Shown: one piece after another, positions 1 to 6,798 of the stretch | Layout: each line of letters opens with the position of its first letter | How positions within the stretch are numbered: the first letter of the stretch is position 1 | Assembly: GCA_009908925.1 (NCBI GenBank) | Contig: JAAAOH010000067.1 | Span: 1-9,318 of the forward strand | Source: Spirochaetota bacterium | Lineage (GTDB): Bacteria; Spirochaetota; Spirochaetia; DSM-27196; PWMO01 | Direction: 5' to 3' | DNA length: 9,318 nt | Notes under the pieces: generated by a model | What the model was told of the DNA's origin: nothing | The model's input: only the letters and a program-made list of their open reading frames with translations | The model's database searches: none | Program-made: the position numbers and the translations under genes

Positions 1-728
1 CTGAAGTCGTCCGCCTCGTAGAGCACCGCAGTCTGCGTACCGTCGAATTGCGAGAAGATCTTGCGCTTCTCGCGGGCGATACCCTCCTGCGAGCCGACCA
101 GGCCTATATGGGCGGTGCCGATGTTGGTGATGACGGCAAGCTCGGGGCGAACGATGTCGGCGAGAACTTCCATCTCTCCCACGTGGTTCATGGCGCACTC
201 GAAGACGCCGAACTCATGCGTGTCCGACACCTCGAAAATGGAGAGCGGCACGCCGATTTCCGAGTTGTAGTTGCCCCGCGTTTTGAACGTGGGCGCCTTA
301 CGGGAGAGCACCGAGGCAATGAGTTCCTTCGTCGTGGTCTTCCCGTTGCTGCCGGTGATGGCGATGCGGGTGAGGTCGGGAAACGCCCTGAGCCGCTCGC
401 GTGAGAACCGCTGCAGGGCAGACAGCGGATCCGCGACCACGCAGAGGGCTGCGCCGGTTTCGGCAAGAAGAGTATCGAGCGGGCCGTGATTCTCGGAGAC
501 GTAGCTACTGCGCACCATCGCCATCGCGGCTCCGGCGTGGAGCGCATCCGCCACGAATGCGTGCCCGTCGGTATGCTCCCCCGGCAGGGCGACGAACAGA
601 CTTCCCTCGGTGCACTCACGTGAGTCAATGGTTACTGCTGTTATGGGGCTGTCCCCCGAGCCGTAGAGCGTGCCGCCGACCGCATCGGTCACCGAGCTCG
701 CCGACTCAAGGACCGCGGGCCTCGTCAT
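1..728 (-). CDS. murF: UDP-N-acetylmuramoyl-tripeptide--D-alanyl-D-alanine ligase (MurF), C-terminus cut by window edge
   Basis: MurF is the cytoplasmic ATP-dependent ligase that adds D-Ala-D-Ala to the UDP-MurNAc-tripeptide, the last soluble step in making the peptidoglycan stem peptide. The reading frame stays open from ATG 728 to base 1, giving 242 codons. The N-terminal domain has the Mur-family uridine-binding motif DSR at residues 35-37, followed by SLFVALPGEHTDGHAF (43-58). The central ATPase domain has the P-loop GSNGKTT (126-132), then RGNYNSEIGVPLS (about 148-160), which is typical of MurF rather than MurE. About 200 residues, including the C-terminal ligase domain, lie outside the window (the family is usually near 450 aa). 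ATG 728 is preceded by GGGAGG at good spacing. The gene overlaps the end of ftsL by 23 bp, so translation is probably coupled. Family assignment is firm; MurE is the only realistic alternative and fits less well. Confidence 0.95.
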   Translation of the reverse strand, partial: MTRPAVLESASSVTDAVGGTLYGSGDSPITAVTIDSRECTEGSLFVALPGEHTDGHAFVADALHAGAAMAMVRSSYVSENHGPLDTLLAETGAALCVVADPLSALQRFSRERLRAFPDLTRIAITGSNGKTTTKELIASVLSRKAPTFKTRGNYNSEIGVPLSIFEVSDTHEFGVFECAMNHVGEMEVLADIVRPELAVITNIGTAHIGLVGSQEGIAREKRKIFSQFDGTQTAVLYEADDF

Positions 729-1005
729 CCTGCCTCCCAGTCTCCATCTGAACATACACCGTGCGGGCCGGAAAGCCACGCTCGAGCTCCAGCTCCGTTT
801 CGGCAAGCGACTGTATCCGCGCCGGCGAGCGGAGTACCGCAATGCCGGCGATCAGCCGCTTATTCTCTTCTATCATGTCACGCTGCTGCTCTTCCAGCTG
901 TGCGACTTCCCGCTCGAGTCTCTCGTAGCGGAACGATTGCCATACGTTGAGGAAAAGTGCAACGGGAATGACAATTACGCAGGCCAGAGCAATGTAGCGC
1001 CTCAC
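706..1005 (-). CDS. ftsL: FtsL-like cell division protein
   Basis: This is a 99-aa bitopic membrane protein with the FtsL/DivIC layout. It has a very short cytoplasmic N-terminus (MRRY), one membrane segment at about residues 5-20 (IALACVIVIPVALFLNVW), then a charged coiled coil from about 26 to 58 rich in Glu, Gln and Leu, and a short periplasmic tail. FtsL works with FtsB and FtsQ in the divisome to activate septal peptidoglycan synthesis. Such proteins diverge strongly in sequence, so the call rests on topology, size and position directly after rsmH. The start codon is GTG (1005-1003), which overlaps the rsmH stop as GTGA and is preceded by a strong GAGGGGG ribosome site. The 3' end overlaps murF by 23 bp. 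A generic septum-formation initiator (DivIC/FtsB-type) cannot be excluded from sequence alone. Confidence 0.85.
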   Translation of the reverse strand: MRRYIALACVIVIPVALFLNVWQSFRYERLEREVAQLEEQQRDMIEENKRLIAGIAVLRSPARIQSLAETELELERGFPARTVYVQMETGRQDDEARGP

Positions 1006-1949
1006 ACGGCCCCCTCACGTTCTTGCAGTTTTTCTGCCACCCGGAAGCGTGCGCTCCTGGAGGCGGGGTTCCGCCGACGCTCATCCTCGCTCGGCATGAG
1101 CGGCTTCTTGGTGAGAACATACACCAGAGGCTCCCTCTCTAAAGACATCGGCGCGTCGCGAGGCTCCTTCGAGCGGTAATTGTGCGCCCGGAAACAGTGC
1201 TTGACGCGCCGGTCCTCGAGGGAATGGAACGCGATTACTCCGATACGTCCCCCGGGGGCCAGAACACGAAGCGCCGCCTCGAGCCCCCGCTCGATTCGCT
1301 CGAGCTCACCGTTGACCGCGATGCGCAGGGCCTGGAACGTCCGCGTTGCCGGATGGATACGTCCGTGACGGTACTTCCCCGGCACCGCATGCCACACGAT
1401 GTCCGCGAGCTCACCGGCTGTGCCGATACTGCGCTGCGAGCGCTCGCGCACAATCCGCTCCGCGATGCGGCGGGAGTAGCGTTCCTCCCCGTAGGCGTAA
1501 ATCACGTCCGCAAGCTCCTTCTCATCCATAGTGTTGACCAGCTCCTCCGCGGAGCGGCCGGATCCGGGGTCCAGCCGCATATCCAGCGGCTCGGAAGACC
1601 GGAACGAGAAACCCCGACCGGATCCCGAGAAATGGAAACTCGAGATCCCGAGGTCGAGCAGAATCCGCGTCGGAGCGCGCTCCGCGGCATAGTTCGAGAA
1701 GAACTCGTCGAACCATGCCTGTCTCAGCTCGGCGCGATCGCCGAACGGAGCCAGCCGTGTTGCCGCGCGCTCCAGCATGCGCGGATCCGCATCAAGCCCG
1801 ATGACGTGGAGAGTAGGATGTGCGTCCAGGAACAGGGCAGAGTGTCCGCCCTCCCCCAGGGTGCCGTCGACGAGTAGTTCCTCGTCTTCGGCGGGTGAGA
1901 GCCATTCGAGCACCTCGGTCGGCATGACCGGTGTATGCTGGTACTCCAT
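1002..1949 (-). CDS. rsmH: 16S rRNA (cytosine-N4)-methyltransferase RsmH (MraW)
   Basis: RsmH uses S-adenosylmethionine to methylate N4 of C1402 (E. coli numbering) in the decoding centre of 16S rRNA. The 315-aa protein is full length and carries the family signatures in order: SAM motif I DGTLGEGGHS (28-37), the acidic DAD (53-55), LLDLGISSFHF (97-107), RGFSF (112-116), HPATRTFQALRIAVNGEL (199-216), AFHSLEDRRVK (240-250) and NPASRSARFRVAEKL (294-308). I chose ATG 1949 because family members start just before the HTPV motif and GGTGAG lies at suitable spacing. An in-frame ATG at 1961 would add MVSV and leave only 3 nt after the mraZ stop, but it has no clear ribosome site. The stop overlaps the GTG of ftsL. 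The gene belongs to the dcw operon led by mraZ. Confidence 0.96.
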   Translation of the reverse strand: MEYQHTPVMPTEVLEWLSPAEDEELLVDGTLGEGGHSALFLDAHPTLHVIGLDADPRMLERAATRLAPFGDRAELRQAWFDEFFSNYAAERAPTRILLDLGISSFHFSGSGRGFSFRSSEPLDMRLDPGSGRSAEELVNTMDEKELADVIYAYGEERYSRRIAERIVRERSQRSIGTAGELADIVWHAVPGKYRHGRIHPATRTFQALRIAVNGELERIERGLEAALRVLAPGGRIGVIAFHSLEDRRVKHCFRAHNYRSKEPRDAPMSLEREPLVYVLTKKPLMPSEDERRRNPASRSARFRVAEKLQEREGAV

Positions 1950-1964
1950 GACGCTCACCATGCC

Positions 1965-2405
1965 CTAGAAGGAAATGCGTCCTCCCAGTTCCTCAGCCGC
2001 CTCCTGAAACTCACTCTCACTCTCCTCCAGATATGCTTCGTACTCATCGACGTCCCAGACCTCGATGAAGCGCTTGATGCCCTGAATAATGCACTCCCGC
2101 TTGAGACCCGCGGCCTCCTGCAGGGCGCTGGGGATATTGATCCTCCCCGTCTTGTCGATCTCGATCTCCTGGGCCGGCGCTATGATGCGCCGTTGCAGCA
2201 GGCGAGCCTTCTTCATAAAGGGGCTCGCAGCGCCCATGAGGCTGTCGGAGATGGTCTTCCACTCCTCCGGGGGGAACAGCCACAGACACCGATCGATTCC
2301 GCGGGTGATTACCAGCTCGTTGCCCGGAATCTCCGCTCGCATTTTGGCGGGAATCAGCAGGCGCCCCTTTTCGTCGAGGGAGTTGCGAAATTGTCCGGTA
2401 ATCAT
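1965..2405 (-). CDS. mraZ: Transcriptional regulator MraZ
   Basis: MraZ is a ring-forming DNA-binding protein with two SpoVT/AbrB-type swapped-hairpin domains. In E. coli it binds repeats upstream of its own gene and represses the dcw operon. This 146-aa copy has both signature loops, LDEKGRLLIPAKMR (10-23, with Arg15 at the position needed for DNA binding in E. coli MraZ) and DKTGRINIPSALQEAAGL (second domain). The C-terminus is acidic (EESESEFQEAAEELGG), a common ending in the family. It is the first gene of the dcw block. ATG 2405 follows GGAAGATAGGGC, in which the putative ribosome site overlaps the last MraZ box. The promoter and an array of matching boxes lie directly upstream, which supports autoregulation. 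The gene ends 15 nt before the preferred rsmH start. Confidence 0.97.
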   Translation of the reverse strand: MITGQFRNSLDEKGRLLIPAKMRAEIPGNELVITRGIDRCLWLFPPEEWKTISDSLMGAASPFMKKARLLQRRIIAPAQEIEIDKTGRINIPSALQEAAGLKRECIIQGIKRFIEVWDVDEYEAYLEESESEFQEAAEELGGRISF

Positions 2406-2413
2406 GCCCTATC

Positions 2414-2448
2414 TTCCACTTTGTTCTATCTTCCCCCACTTTTTCCCA
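2414..2448 (-). promoter_or_regulatory. mraZ: Phased MraZ operator (TGGRN boxes every 10 bp)
   Basis: Read on the minus strand, the mraZ leader contains TGGGA (2448-2444), TGGGG (2438-2434), a degenerate TAGAA (2428-2424) and TGGAA (2418-2414). These are four pentamers spaced exactly 10 bp apart with 5-nt spacers. The E. coli MraZ operator is described as TGGGN direct repeats with 5-nt spacers between the promoter and the mraZ start, so period, sequence and position all agree. The last box overlaps the probable ribosome site. The function is inferred, but the fit is close. Confidence 0.8.
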
Positions 2449-2459
2449 CCACGTGCTCC

Positions 2460-2487
2460 ATTCTATGGCATCACGGGCAGCTGTCAA
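2460..2487 (-). promoter_or_regulatory. Sigma-70 promoter of the mraZ (dcw) operon
   Basis: The minus strand carries a perfect -35 hexamer TTGACA (2487-2482), a 16-bp spacer and TAGAAT (2465-2460) as the -10, one mismatch from consensus. Transcription would begin near 2453, giving a leader of about 48 nt that contains all the MraZ boxes downstream of the start site. No better candidate is visible between the GH57 gene and mraZ. Confidence 0.8.
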
Positions 2488-2659
2488 CGTAGTAGACAGA
2501 ATAGATACGGAGAAAATTACGCGGACTGCGGGAAGCGCTACAAGTCTGTGTAGTATTCGGGGTAACAAACGCCGGGGGCGCCATGACCGCGGCACTGGAC
2601 CGCGGCGAGCGGAGGCGGCATTCCTCACTCCGGCTGCGACGGCGCGCCCGGGGTGCGAC
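2488..2659. other. Intergenic spacer between the GH57 gene and the dcw promoter
   Basis: No gene is supported in this 172-bp stretch. It contains a 9-bp direct repeat, GACCGCGGC, at 2585-2593 and 2598-2606 (13-bp offset); its CCGCGG core is self-complementary. It also holds a very short GC hairpin followed on the minus strand by TTTGTT (2582-2564). That hairpin is too weak (4 GC pairs) to call a terminator with confidence. Transcription of the GH57 unit may therefore end in a Rho-dependent way or read into mraZ. Confidence 0.5.
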
Positions 2660-4288
2660 CTATTTGCGGATCAGCGGCACGTCTGCACCGGCCCGGTAGC
2701 CAGCCGACGGTGAGAAGATCCGGTAGTCCAGATTCGGGAAGATGTTGTTCTTACGCTCGAGGCGGGTGAGCCACTCGGTACTGATGGCACCGCGGCGGAG
2801 GGATTCATAGATGGTGGTGAAGTTGTACACGTGCTCCTTCACCCGTCGTACTGCGTAGGAGACTGTCGTTCCCGCCCGCATGATGAACGGCCAGTCGGAT
2901 TGCAGAGCAAGTAGCACCTCGCGGGCAGCCTGGTTCAGCGCGCGTTCCTTCAACCCGCTCTCGTCCGGGAAGCGTTCGGTAAGCTCGGTCATACGTTCGA
3001 TCGCCTTGTGCGTATGACGATAGACCCAGTCATTGGAGCCGTCGAGCCAGACCTCGGCATAGCCCTTGGTACCCCAGCTGGAAAACGCCGGTTGAACGGT
3101 GTCGTCGACAGTGCTGGCTTTGAGGTAATCCGATGGAGTAGTCATTTCGATCCCCTCACCGCTCTCGTGGATGCGTCGCGCCAGCGCCTCGATCCACTCT
3201 GGACCCTCGAACCACCAGTGGCCGAACAGCTCGGCGTCGAAGGGTGATGTGATAACCGGCGGCTCGTCCATGAAGGTTTCAAGCCGCTCGACCAGACGCA
3301 ATTGACGGTAGAGAAAGTTGTCGGCGTGTTTCTGCACGGTGCGGCGTGCCTCGGCCGGATCATAAGGAAGCTTGTAGTCTGTGTTCCCGGTAACAGCGTG
3401 GTACTTGAATCCTGTCGGGATGCGAACGTTTCCGTCGTGGATGTAGGGTCCTATGTAGTCGATGGGCAGATCGTAGCCGATATCCCGAAAGAACTCCCGG
3501 TAGGTGTAATCTCCCGGGTATCCCTCTTCCGGCGACCACACGGCGTTCGTCGAGTAAATGTCCCGGCCGAACACGCTGACTCCGTTTGGGCAGGACACCG
3601 GCAGATAAACGCCGGCGGGTGGCTTGTTATACGCAAACAGCACCCCGTGGGTTGCGGCAAAGAAGTACTGCAGGCCGTTCTTCGCAAGGTATTCCTCGAA
3701 TCCGGGGTAATAGCCGGCTTCGGGGAACCAGAAACCCTTCGGGTACTTTCCGAAAGTCTCGTGATGAGACTGCACTCCCAACGAAACCTGGGCATCGAGC
3801 AGCTGGGGGTAGCTCTCGTACAAGGGCAGAAAGGGATGGGTAGCCGCCGTCGTGAGGAGCTCCAGCCGGCCCCGTTTATAGTAGTAGTCGAGCCCGCTGA
3901 TAATGTTTCCACCGTATTTCTCAGTGAAATCCAGGTGGTTCTGGGTATAGAGCTCGTTGTAGAGCCGGGCAACCCGGTACATCTGCGGATCGTCCCTGGT
4001 ACGGCGCAACTCCTTCTCGGCGAGCTCGAGCTGGCGCTCAAGATGGAGCACGTAGCGCTGCTGAAGTAGCTCGTCTCGCAGCATGCTACTGAGGGTCGGT
4101 GAGATGGAGAAGGTCAGCTTAAACGGGACTTCGTCGCGCTCGAGGCGGCCCATTACCCGCAGGAGCGGCAGGTAGGTTTCCGATATGGCCTCGAACAGCC
4201 AATTCTCCTCGAGAAAGCTCTCATGCTCCGGATGCCGGACGAACGGAAGATGCGCATGCAGCATGAGAATCAGATGACCACGGGGCAT
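2660..4288 (-). CDS. GH57 1,4-alpha-glucan branching enzyme with DUF1957 domain
   Basis: The 542-aa protein matches the short bacterial GH57 branching enzymes (usually about 520-540 aa), cytoplasmic enzymes that cut an alpha-1,4-glucan and rejoin it as an alpha-1,6 branch in glycogen synthesis. GH57 motifs appear in order: HAHLPFVRHPE (11-21) at the start of the barrel; GFWFPEAGYYPGFEEYL (185-201), where Glu190 is the expected nucleophile; and FDAELFGHWWFEGPEW (350-365), where Asp351 is the expected acid/base. The segment VWSPEEGYPGDYTYREF (250-266) fits the loop region of branching enzymes. The C-terminal DUF1957 part includes LQSDWPFIM (462-470) and YAVRRVKEHVYNF (478-490). No signal peptide is visible. 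ATG 4288 has a clear AGGAG site, placed in the 15-nt gap after the DUF4912 gene. The alternative is a GH57 amylase or glucanotransferase, less likely given the DUF1957 domain. Confidence 0.9.
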   Translation of the reverse strand: MPRGHLILMLHAHLPFVRHPEHESFLEENWLFEAISETYLPLLRVMGRLERDEVPFKLTFSISPTLSSMLRDELLQQRYVLHLERQLELAEKELRRTRDDPQMYRVARLYNELYTQNHLDFTEKYGGNIISGLDYYYKRGRLELLTTAATHPFLPLYESYPQLLDAQVSLGVQSHHETFGKYPKGFWFPEAGYYPGFEEYLAKNGLQYFFAATHGVLFAYNKPPAGVYLPVSCPNGVSVFGRDIYSTNAVWSPEEGYPGDYTYREFFRDIGYDLPIDYIGPYIHDGNVRIPTGFKYHAVTGNTDYKLPYDPAEARRTVQKHADNFLYRQLRLVERLETFMDEPPVITSPFDAELFGHWWFEGPEWIEALARRIHESGEGIEMTTPSDYLKASTVDDTVQPAFSSWGTKGYAEVWLDGSNDWVYRHTHKAIERMTELTERFPDESGLKERALNQAAREVLLALQSDWPFIMRAGTTVSYAVRRVKEHVYNFTTIYESLRRGAISTEWLTRLERKNNIFPNLDYRIFSPSAGYRAGADVPLIRK

Positions 4289-4303
4289 TCGTACTCCTCT
4301 GTA

Positions 4304-5023
4304 TCAGAAGTTCTCGTCCATGAGACCGAGAATTCGTTGGGGTATTGTCGCACCAAAGGCCGCGACATCGAGCTTATCCAGGCCCGAGTACGCCAGAACA
4401 TGATCGGCGGCCGAGACCCGGTCATCGCGCCCGTTCGGCAGCGCGCCCGGTGGCACGAGAATGGTATTTGAGCTCGCCAGCAGTGTCTCGGTATCACCGT
4501 CGCGCGCGATGAGATCGATCCGGTAGTAAGTCTCCGGCTTCGGCAGATTGATGTACCAGTTCCGGTCTGAGCCCTGCACGGGTATATCAAACTGGTCGGC
4601 CCGCTTGAGCGACCGATCCTCGCTTCCCGAGACCCGAAGGAGGAGGTCCAGGGCAGCATTGTCCTCCTCACCGAGCTCATCGAAGGTCCCCGGTGCGATC
4701 TCCCAGTAGGCGAAGGCCCACGCCGGATCCCGCACCAGCAATACGATACGCGTTTCGTTGTAGCACTCCGGAAGCTGTGCGTCATCCGGAAAGTTGTGAA
4801 CGCCCTCGAGCTCCGCGCCCTCCAGGAGGACGTACTTCTTCTCTTCGACTCTTACGGGGTTCGTGTCGGAGGCTTCCTTCTCCAGCCTGTTCTCCTCGAT
4901 TGCATCGAAGATCAGGTCTGCAAGAGTCTCCCGCGGGGTGTCCTCCGTGAAGTCGATGTCGTATTGAACGGCGATTCGGCGAAGGGACTCCAGGGAGAGG
5001 GCCTCGAGCCTATCTCGAATCAT
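4304..5023 (-). CDS. DUF4912 domain protein with SAP/Rho-N-like N-terminus
   Basis: This 239-aa, strongly acidic protein has no signal peptide or membrane segment. Residues 8-44 (LSLESLRRIAVQYDI, then ETLADLIFDAI) look like the two-helix SAP or Rho-N fold often found at the front of DUF4912 proteins. Residues about 90-190 form the DUF4912 region, marked by VLLVRDPAWAFAYWEI (94-109), a hydrophobic strand LDLLLRV (125-131), WYINLP (156-161) and YYRIDLIAR (166-174). The aromatic-rich strand pattern suggests a beta-sandwich, but no biochemical function is established to my knowledge. It has its own promoter, a strong GGGGGAG ribosome site before ATG 5023, and sits 15 nt upstream of the branching enzyme. 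A role in binding or guiding glucan for that enzyme is inference from context only. Confidence 0.85.
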   Translation of the reverse strand: MIRDRLEALSLESLRRIAVQYDIDFTEDTPRETLADLIFDAIEENRLEKEASDTNPVRVEEKKYVLLEGAELEGVHNFPDDAQLPECYNETRIVLLVRDPAWAFAYWEIAPGTFDELGEEDNAALDLLLRVSGSEDRSLKRADQFDIPVQGSDRNWYINLPKPETYYRIDLIARDGDTETLLASSNTILVPPGALPNGRDDRVSAADHVLAYSGLDKLDVAAFGATIPQRILGLMDENF

Positions 5024-5053
5024 AGCTCCCCCTCATGGGCTTTCAGCAGTGGA

Positions 5054-5082
5054 ATAGTAGGAAAAGCACTATGACCTGTCAA
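5054..5082 (-). promoter_or_regulatory. Near-consensus sigma-70 promoter of the DUF4912-GH57 unit
   Basis: The minus strand has TTGACA (5082-5077), exactly 17 bp of spacer, and TACTAT (5059-5054), one mismatch from TATAAT. The -35 lies inside the last codons of the methyltransferase, whose TAG stop is at 5071-5069. The predicted start near 5047 leaves a leader of about 24 nt that contains the GGGGGAG site. It would separate transcription of this pair from the recN run upstream. No operator repeat is visible next to it. Confidence 0.82.
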
Positions 5083-5920
5083 GGCGCCGCGCAAGGAGGA
5101 TCATGACATCGCCTGCATTGAGGCGTTTGGCCCAGGTGTCCGCGATGCGTTTCAGCCCCGGCGGCGCCATGCCGGCCGCAATACCGCCCCAGCTGCGCTT
5201 CTTGACAACCTCGAAGCCGCACTCCTCCACCAGACGCCGAAGCACGCGAGACGAGAAGAGGTGGAGGTGGTCGGCAATTGCCGATCGCCACCGCTTCCCG
5301 AAGAGCCGGGACTGGAATCCGTCGATGTCGGGCGTCACCATCACCAGGTGCCCGCCCGTCTTCGTTACGCGCGCCGCCTCCGCGAGGAAGGCACGCGGAT
5401 CCGGCACATGCTCAATGAGATGGGACAAGTGCACCACATCAAAGGCTCCTGAGGCGAGGCCGCTCTCCTCGAGCGTTGCCACGTCGATCGTCACCCCGCG
5501 CTCGCGGACACCGTACTCGGCGGCGGGGGCGCAGATCTCCACACCCCGTACATTCCAGCCGCGATCCTTCATATGCTCGAGCAGCATTCCGGTGGCACAT
5601 CCCACGTCCAGGAAGCGCCGGTTCCCGTTAAGGGAACTCTCGATATGCTGGAACTCGATGTCACCGAGTCCCTGCAGCATCAGCCGGAAGAAGGCCTGCT
5701 CATTCTCGATCTCGTAGTCAAAGTAGTCGTCCTGATAGCGGTTTTTCAGGTCGTCGAATACCGGGCGCGGGCTCTGATAGGTGTGCCCGCATTGGCGACA
5801 GCGCACGAATCTCGCCTCGGCGAGCGCGTAGCGTTCACGCGCGTCGGCGGAGCCACACACCGCGCAGGTCACCTCTTCGAAACGTTCCGAGCTCGTCGGT
5901 TTCATGGAAAACGTCTTCAT
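5069..5920 (-). CDS. Class I SAM-dependent methyltransferase with N-terminal zinc ribbon
   Basis: The 283-aa cytoplasmic protein starts with a four-cysteine zinc ribbon (Cys19, Cys22, Cys41, Cys44 in CAVC and CRQC). A linker, QSPRP, leads into a Rossmann methyltransferase of the Methyltransf_23 type. SAM motif I is FLDVGCATGMLLEHM (103-117), the acidic end of strand 2 is Glu128 in RGVEIC, motif IV is FDVVHLSHLIEHVPDP (160-175) and a later strand is GGHLVMVTPD (189-198). HLHLFSSRVLRRLVEECGF (218-236) is typical of methyltransferases acting on sugars, lipids or other small molecules, but no substrate can be named. ATG 5920 overlaps the upstream stop as ATGA and has only a weak ribosome site, so coupled translation is likely. 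An in-frame ATG at 5905 is an alternative start. Confidence 0.88.
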   Translation of the reverse strand: MKTFSMKPTSSERFEEVTCAVCGSADARERYALAEARFVRCRQCGHTYQSPRPVFDDLKNRYQDDYFDYEIENEQAFFRLMLQGLGDIEFQHIESSLNGNRRFLDVGCATGMLLEHMKDRGWNVRGVEICAPAAEYGVRERGVTIDVATLEESGLASGAFDVVHLSHLIEHVPDPRAFLAEAARVTKTGGHLVMVTPDIDGFQSRLFGKRWRSAIADHLHLFSSRVLRRLVEECGFEVVKKRSWGGIAAGMAPPGLKRIADTWAKRLNAGDVMILLARRLDRS

Positions 5921-6798
5921 TGCTCGCTCTCACCCGTTATCCGGAAACTCGCCACACGCTCGTTTCCGGCATGGTCCTCAGCTATGATTTCGATAAGGTT
6001 GCTTCCGGGGCCGATCTCGACACTACCGAGTTCGAAACGCCCCTCCTCATCGAAGAGGTCTCCCCGCGTGTGCCGGCCGGAGACCATGATCCGCTCGCCA
6101 CTGCGGCTAATAGTTTCGAAAGCGAGGCTGAAACTCTCCCGCCCGTTTGCGAATACCGTCACCGCGTACGGCGCGCTGTCGCCGCGATACGGACCGCCCG
6201 CGCCGGGGTCGTACACGAGCGCGCTGAGGCGGGCCGGTCCCTGCGGCAGCGATGCACCGCGCCCGATAGCAACGTCCACGGATCCGCGAGACAGGCGTAC
6301 ATCCTCTACACGGGGGGCTGTGCCGTCTTCGAGCTCCGGAAGGAGAATCATGGGGTTCACGTAGGCGTCCCGCTCGGAGTCGATGACGCGAAACCCGAGG
6401 GTATTACCGCCGGAGAAGCCGGTTCTCCCCATCACACCGACCTGCGCACCTTCGGCAAACTCGACCGTGGCGCCCCCGGATTCACGGTCGAGATGAGCAT
6501 AGAGCGAACGGAAGCCACCCCCGTGCTCGAGGACGAGGAAGCTGCCGAGCCCGTGTGGAATCGTCCCGCCACGATCTTCGGCATCGAACGCGAAAACGAG
6601 CTCACCCTCGGCGGCTGCCCCAACCGGCTCCTCCCGCGCGACGAGCTCGAGACCCGGAGACAGTGCCCCGTTTGTCGGCACACCGAACCCGAGATCGATG
6701 GTGAACTCCTCGACAGGCCAGGTCCACGCGCCGAGGACGAGAACGGCGCACAGAACTCCGAACAGGAGTCGCCCTATCCCTGGACGAGCTCTACGCAT
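5917..6798 (-). CDS. Exported LytM/M23-like protein lacking zinc ligands (probable pseudo-peptidase)
   Basis: The 293-aa protein has an N-terminal export signal or anchor (basic MRRARPGIGR, then a hydrophobic stretch at 11-27), a LytM/M23-like domain at about 40-152, and a C-terminal Ig-like beta-sandwich at about 160-288 ending in DHAGNERVASFRI. The LytM fold is recognisable from VLEHGGGFRSLYAHLD (89-104), the GVMGRTGFSGGNTLGF stretch (121-136) and YVNPMILLP. The catalytic set is broken. Where active members have HxGxD there is SPGLE (47-51), and HLHF is replaced by TLGF (133-136). Only the YAHL histidine (His102) remains. Such inactive LytM proteins can regulate cell wall amidases, as EnvC and NlpD do, but that role is inferred here. 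ATG 6798 has GGGAGG at good spacing. An in-frame extension to 6900 would put a charged, non-signal sequence in front. It overlaps the upstream gene by 25 bp. Confidence 0.87.
   Translation of the reverse strand: MRRARPGIGRLLFGVLCAVLVLGAWTWPVEEFTIDLGFGVPTNGALSPGLELVAREEPVGAAAEGELVFAFDAEDRGGTIPHGLGSFLVLEHGGGFRSLYAHLDRESGGATVEFAEGAQVGVMGRTGFSGGNTLGFRVIDSERDAYVNPMILLPELEDGTAPRVEDVRLSRGSVDVAIGRGASLPQGPARLSALVYDPGAGGPYRGDSAPYAVTVFANGRESFSLAFETISRSGERIMVSGRHTRGDLFDEEGRFELGSVEIGPGSNLIEIIAEDHAGNERVASFRITGESEQ

Noticed and set aside
2564..2582. Possible intrinsic terminator after the GH57 gene (CGCC-CCC-GGCG then TTTGTT on the minus strand)
   Set aside because: Only four GC pairs with a 3-nt loop and an interrupted T-run, and it lies about 80 nt past the stop; too weak to call.
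2453..2713. Plus-strand open frame of 86 codons across the GH57-mraZ spacer
   Set aside because: It runs through the mraZ promoter region and into the GH57 end, has no ribosome site that I can see, and a low-complexity Arg/Ala-rich product.
3302..4069. Plus-strand open frame of 255 codons opposite the GH57 gene
   Set aside because: The minus strand encodes an unmistakable GH57 enzyme with catalytic motifs across this span; the plus frame has no family features.
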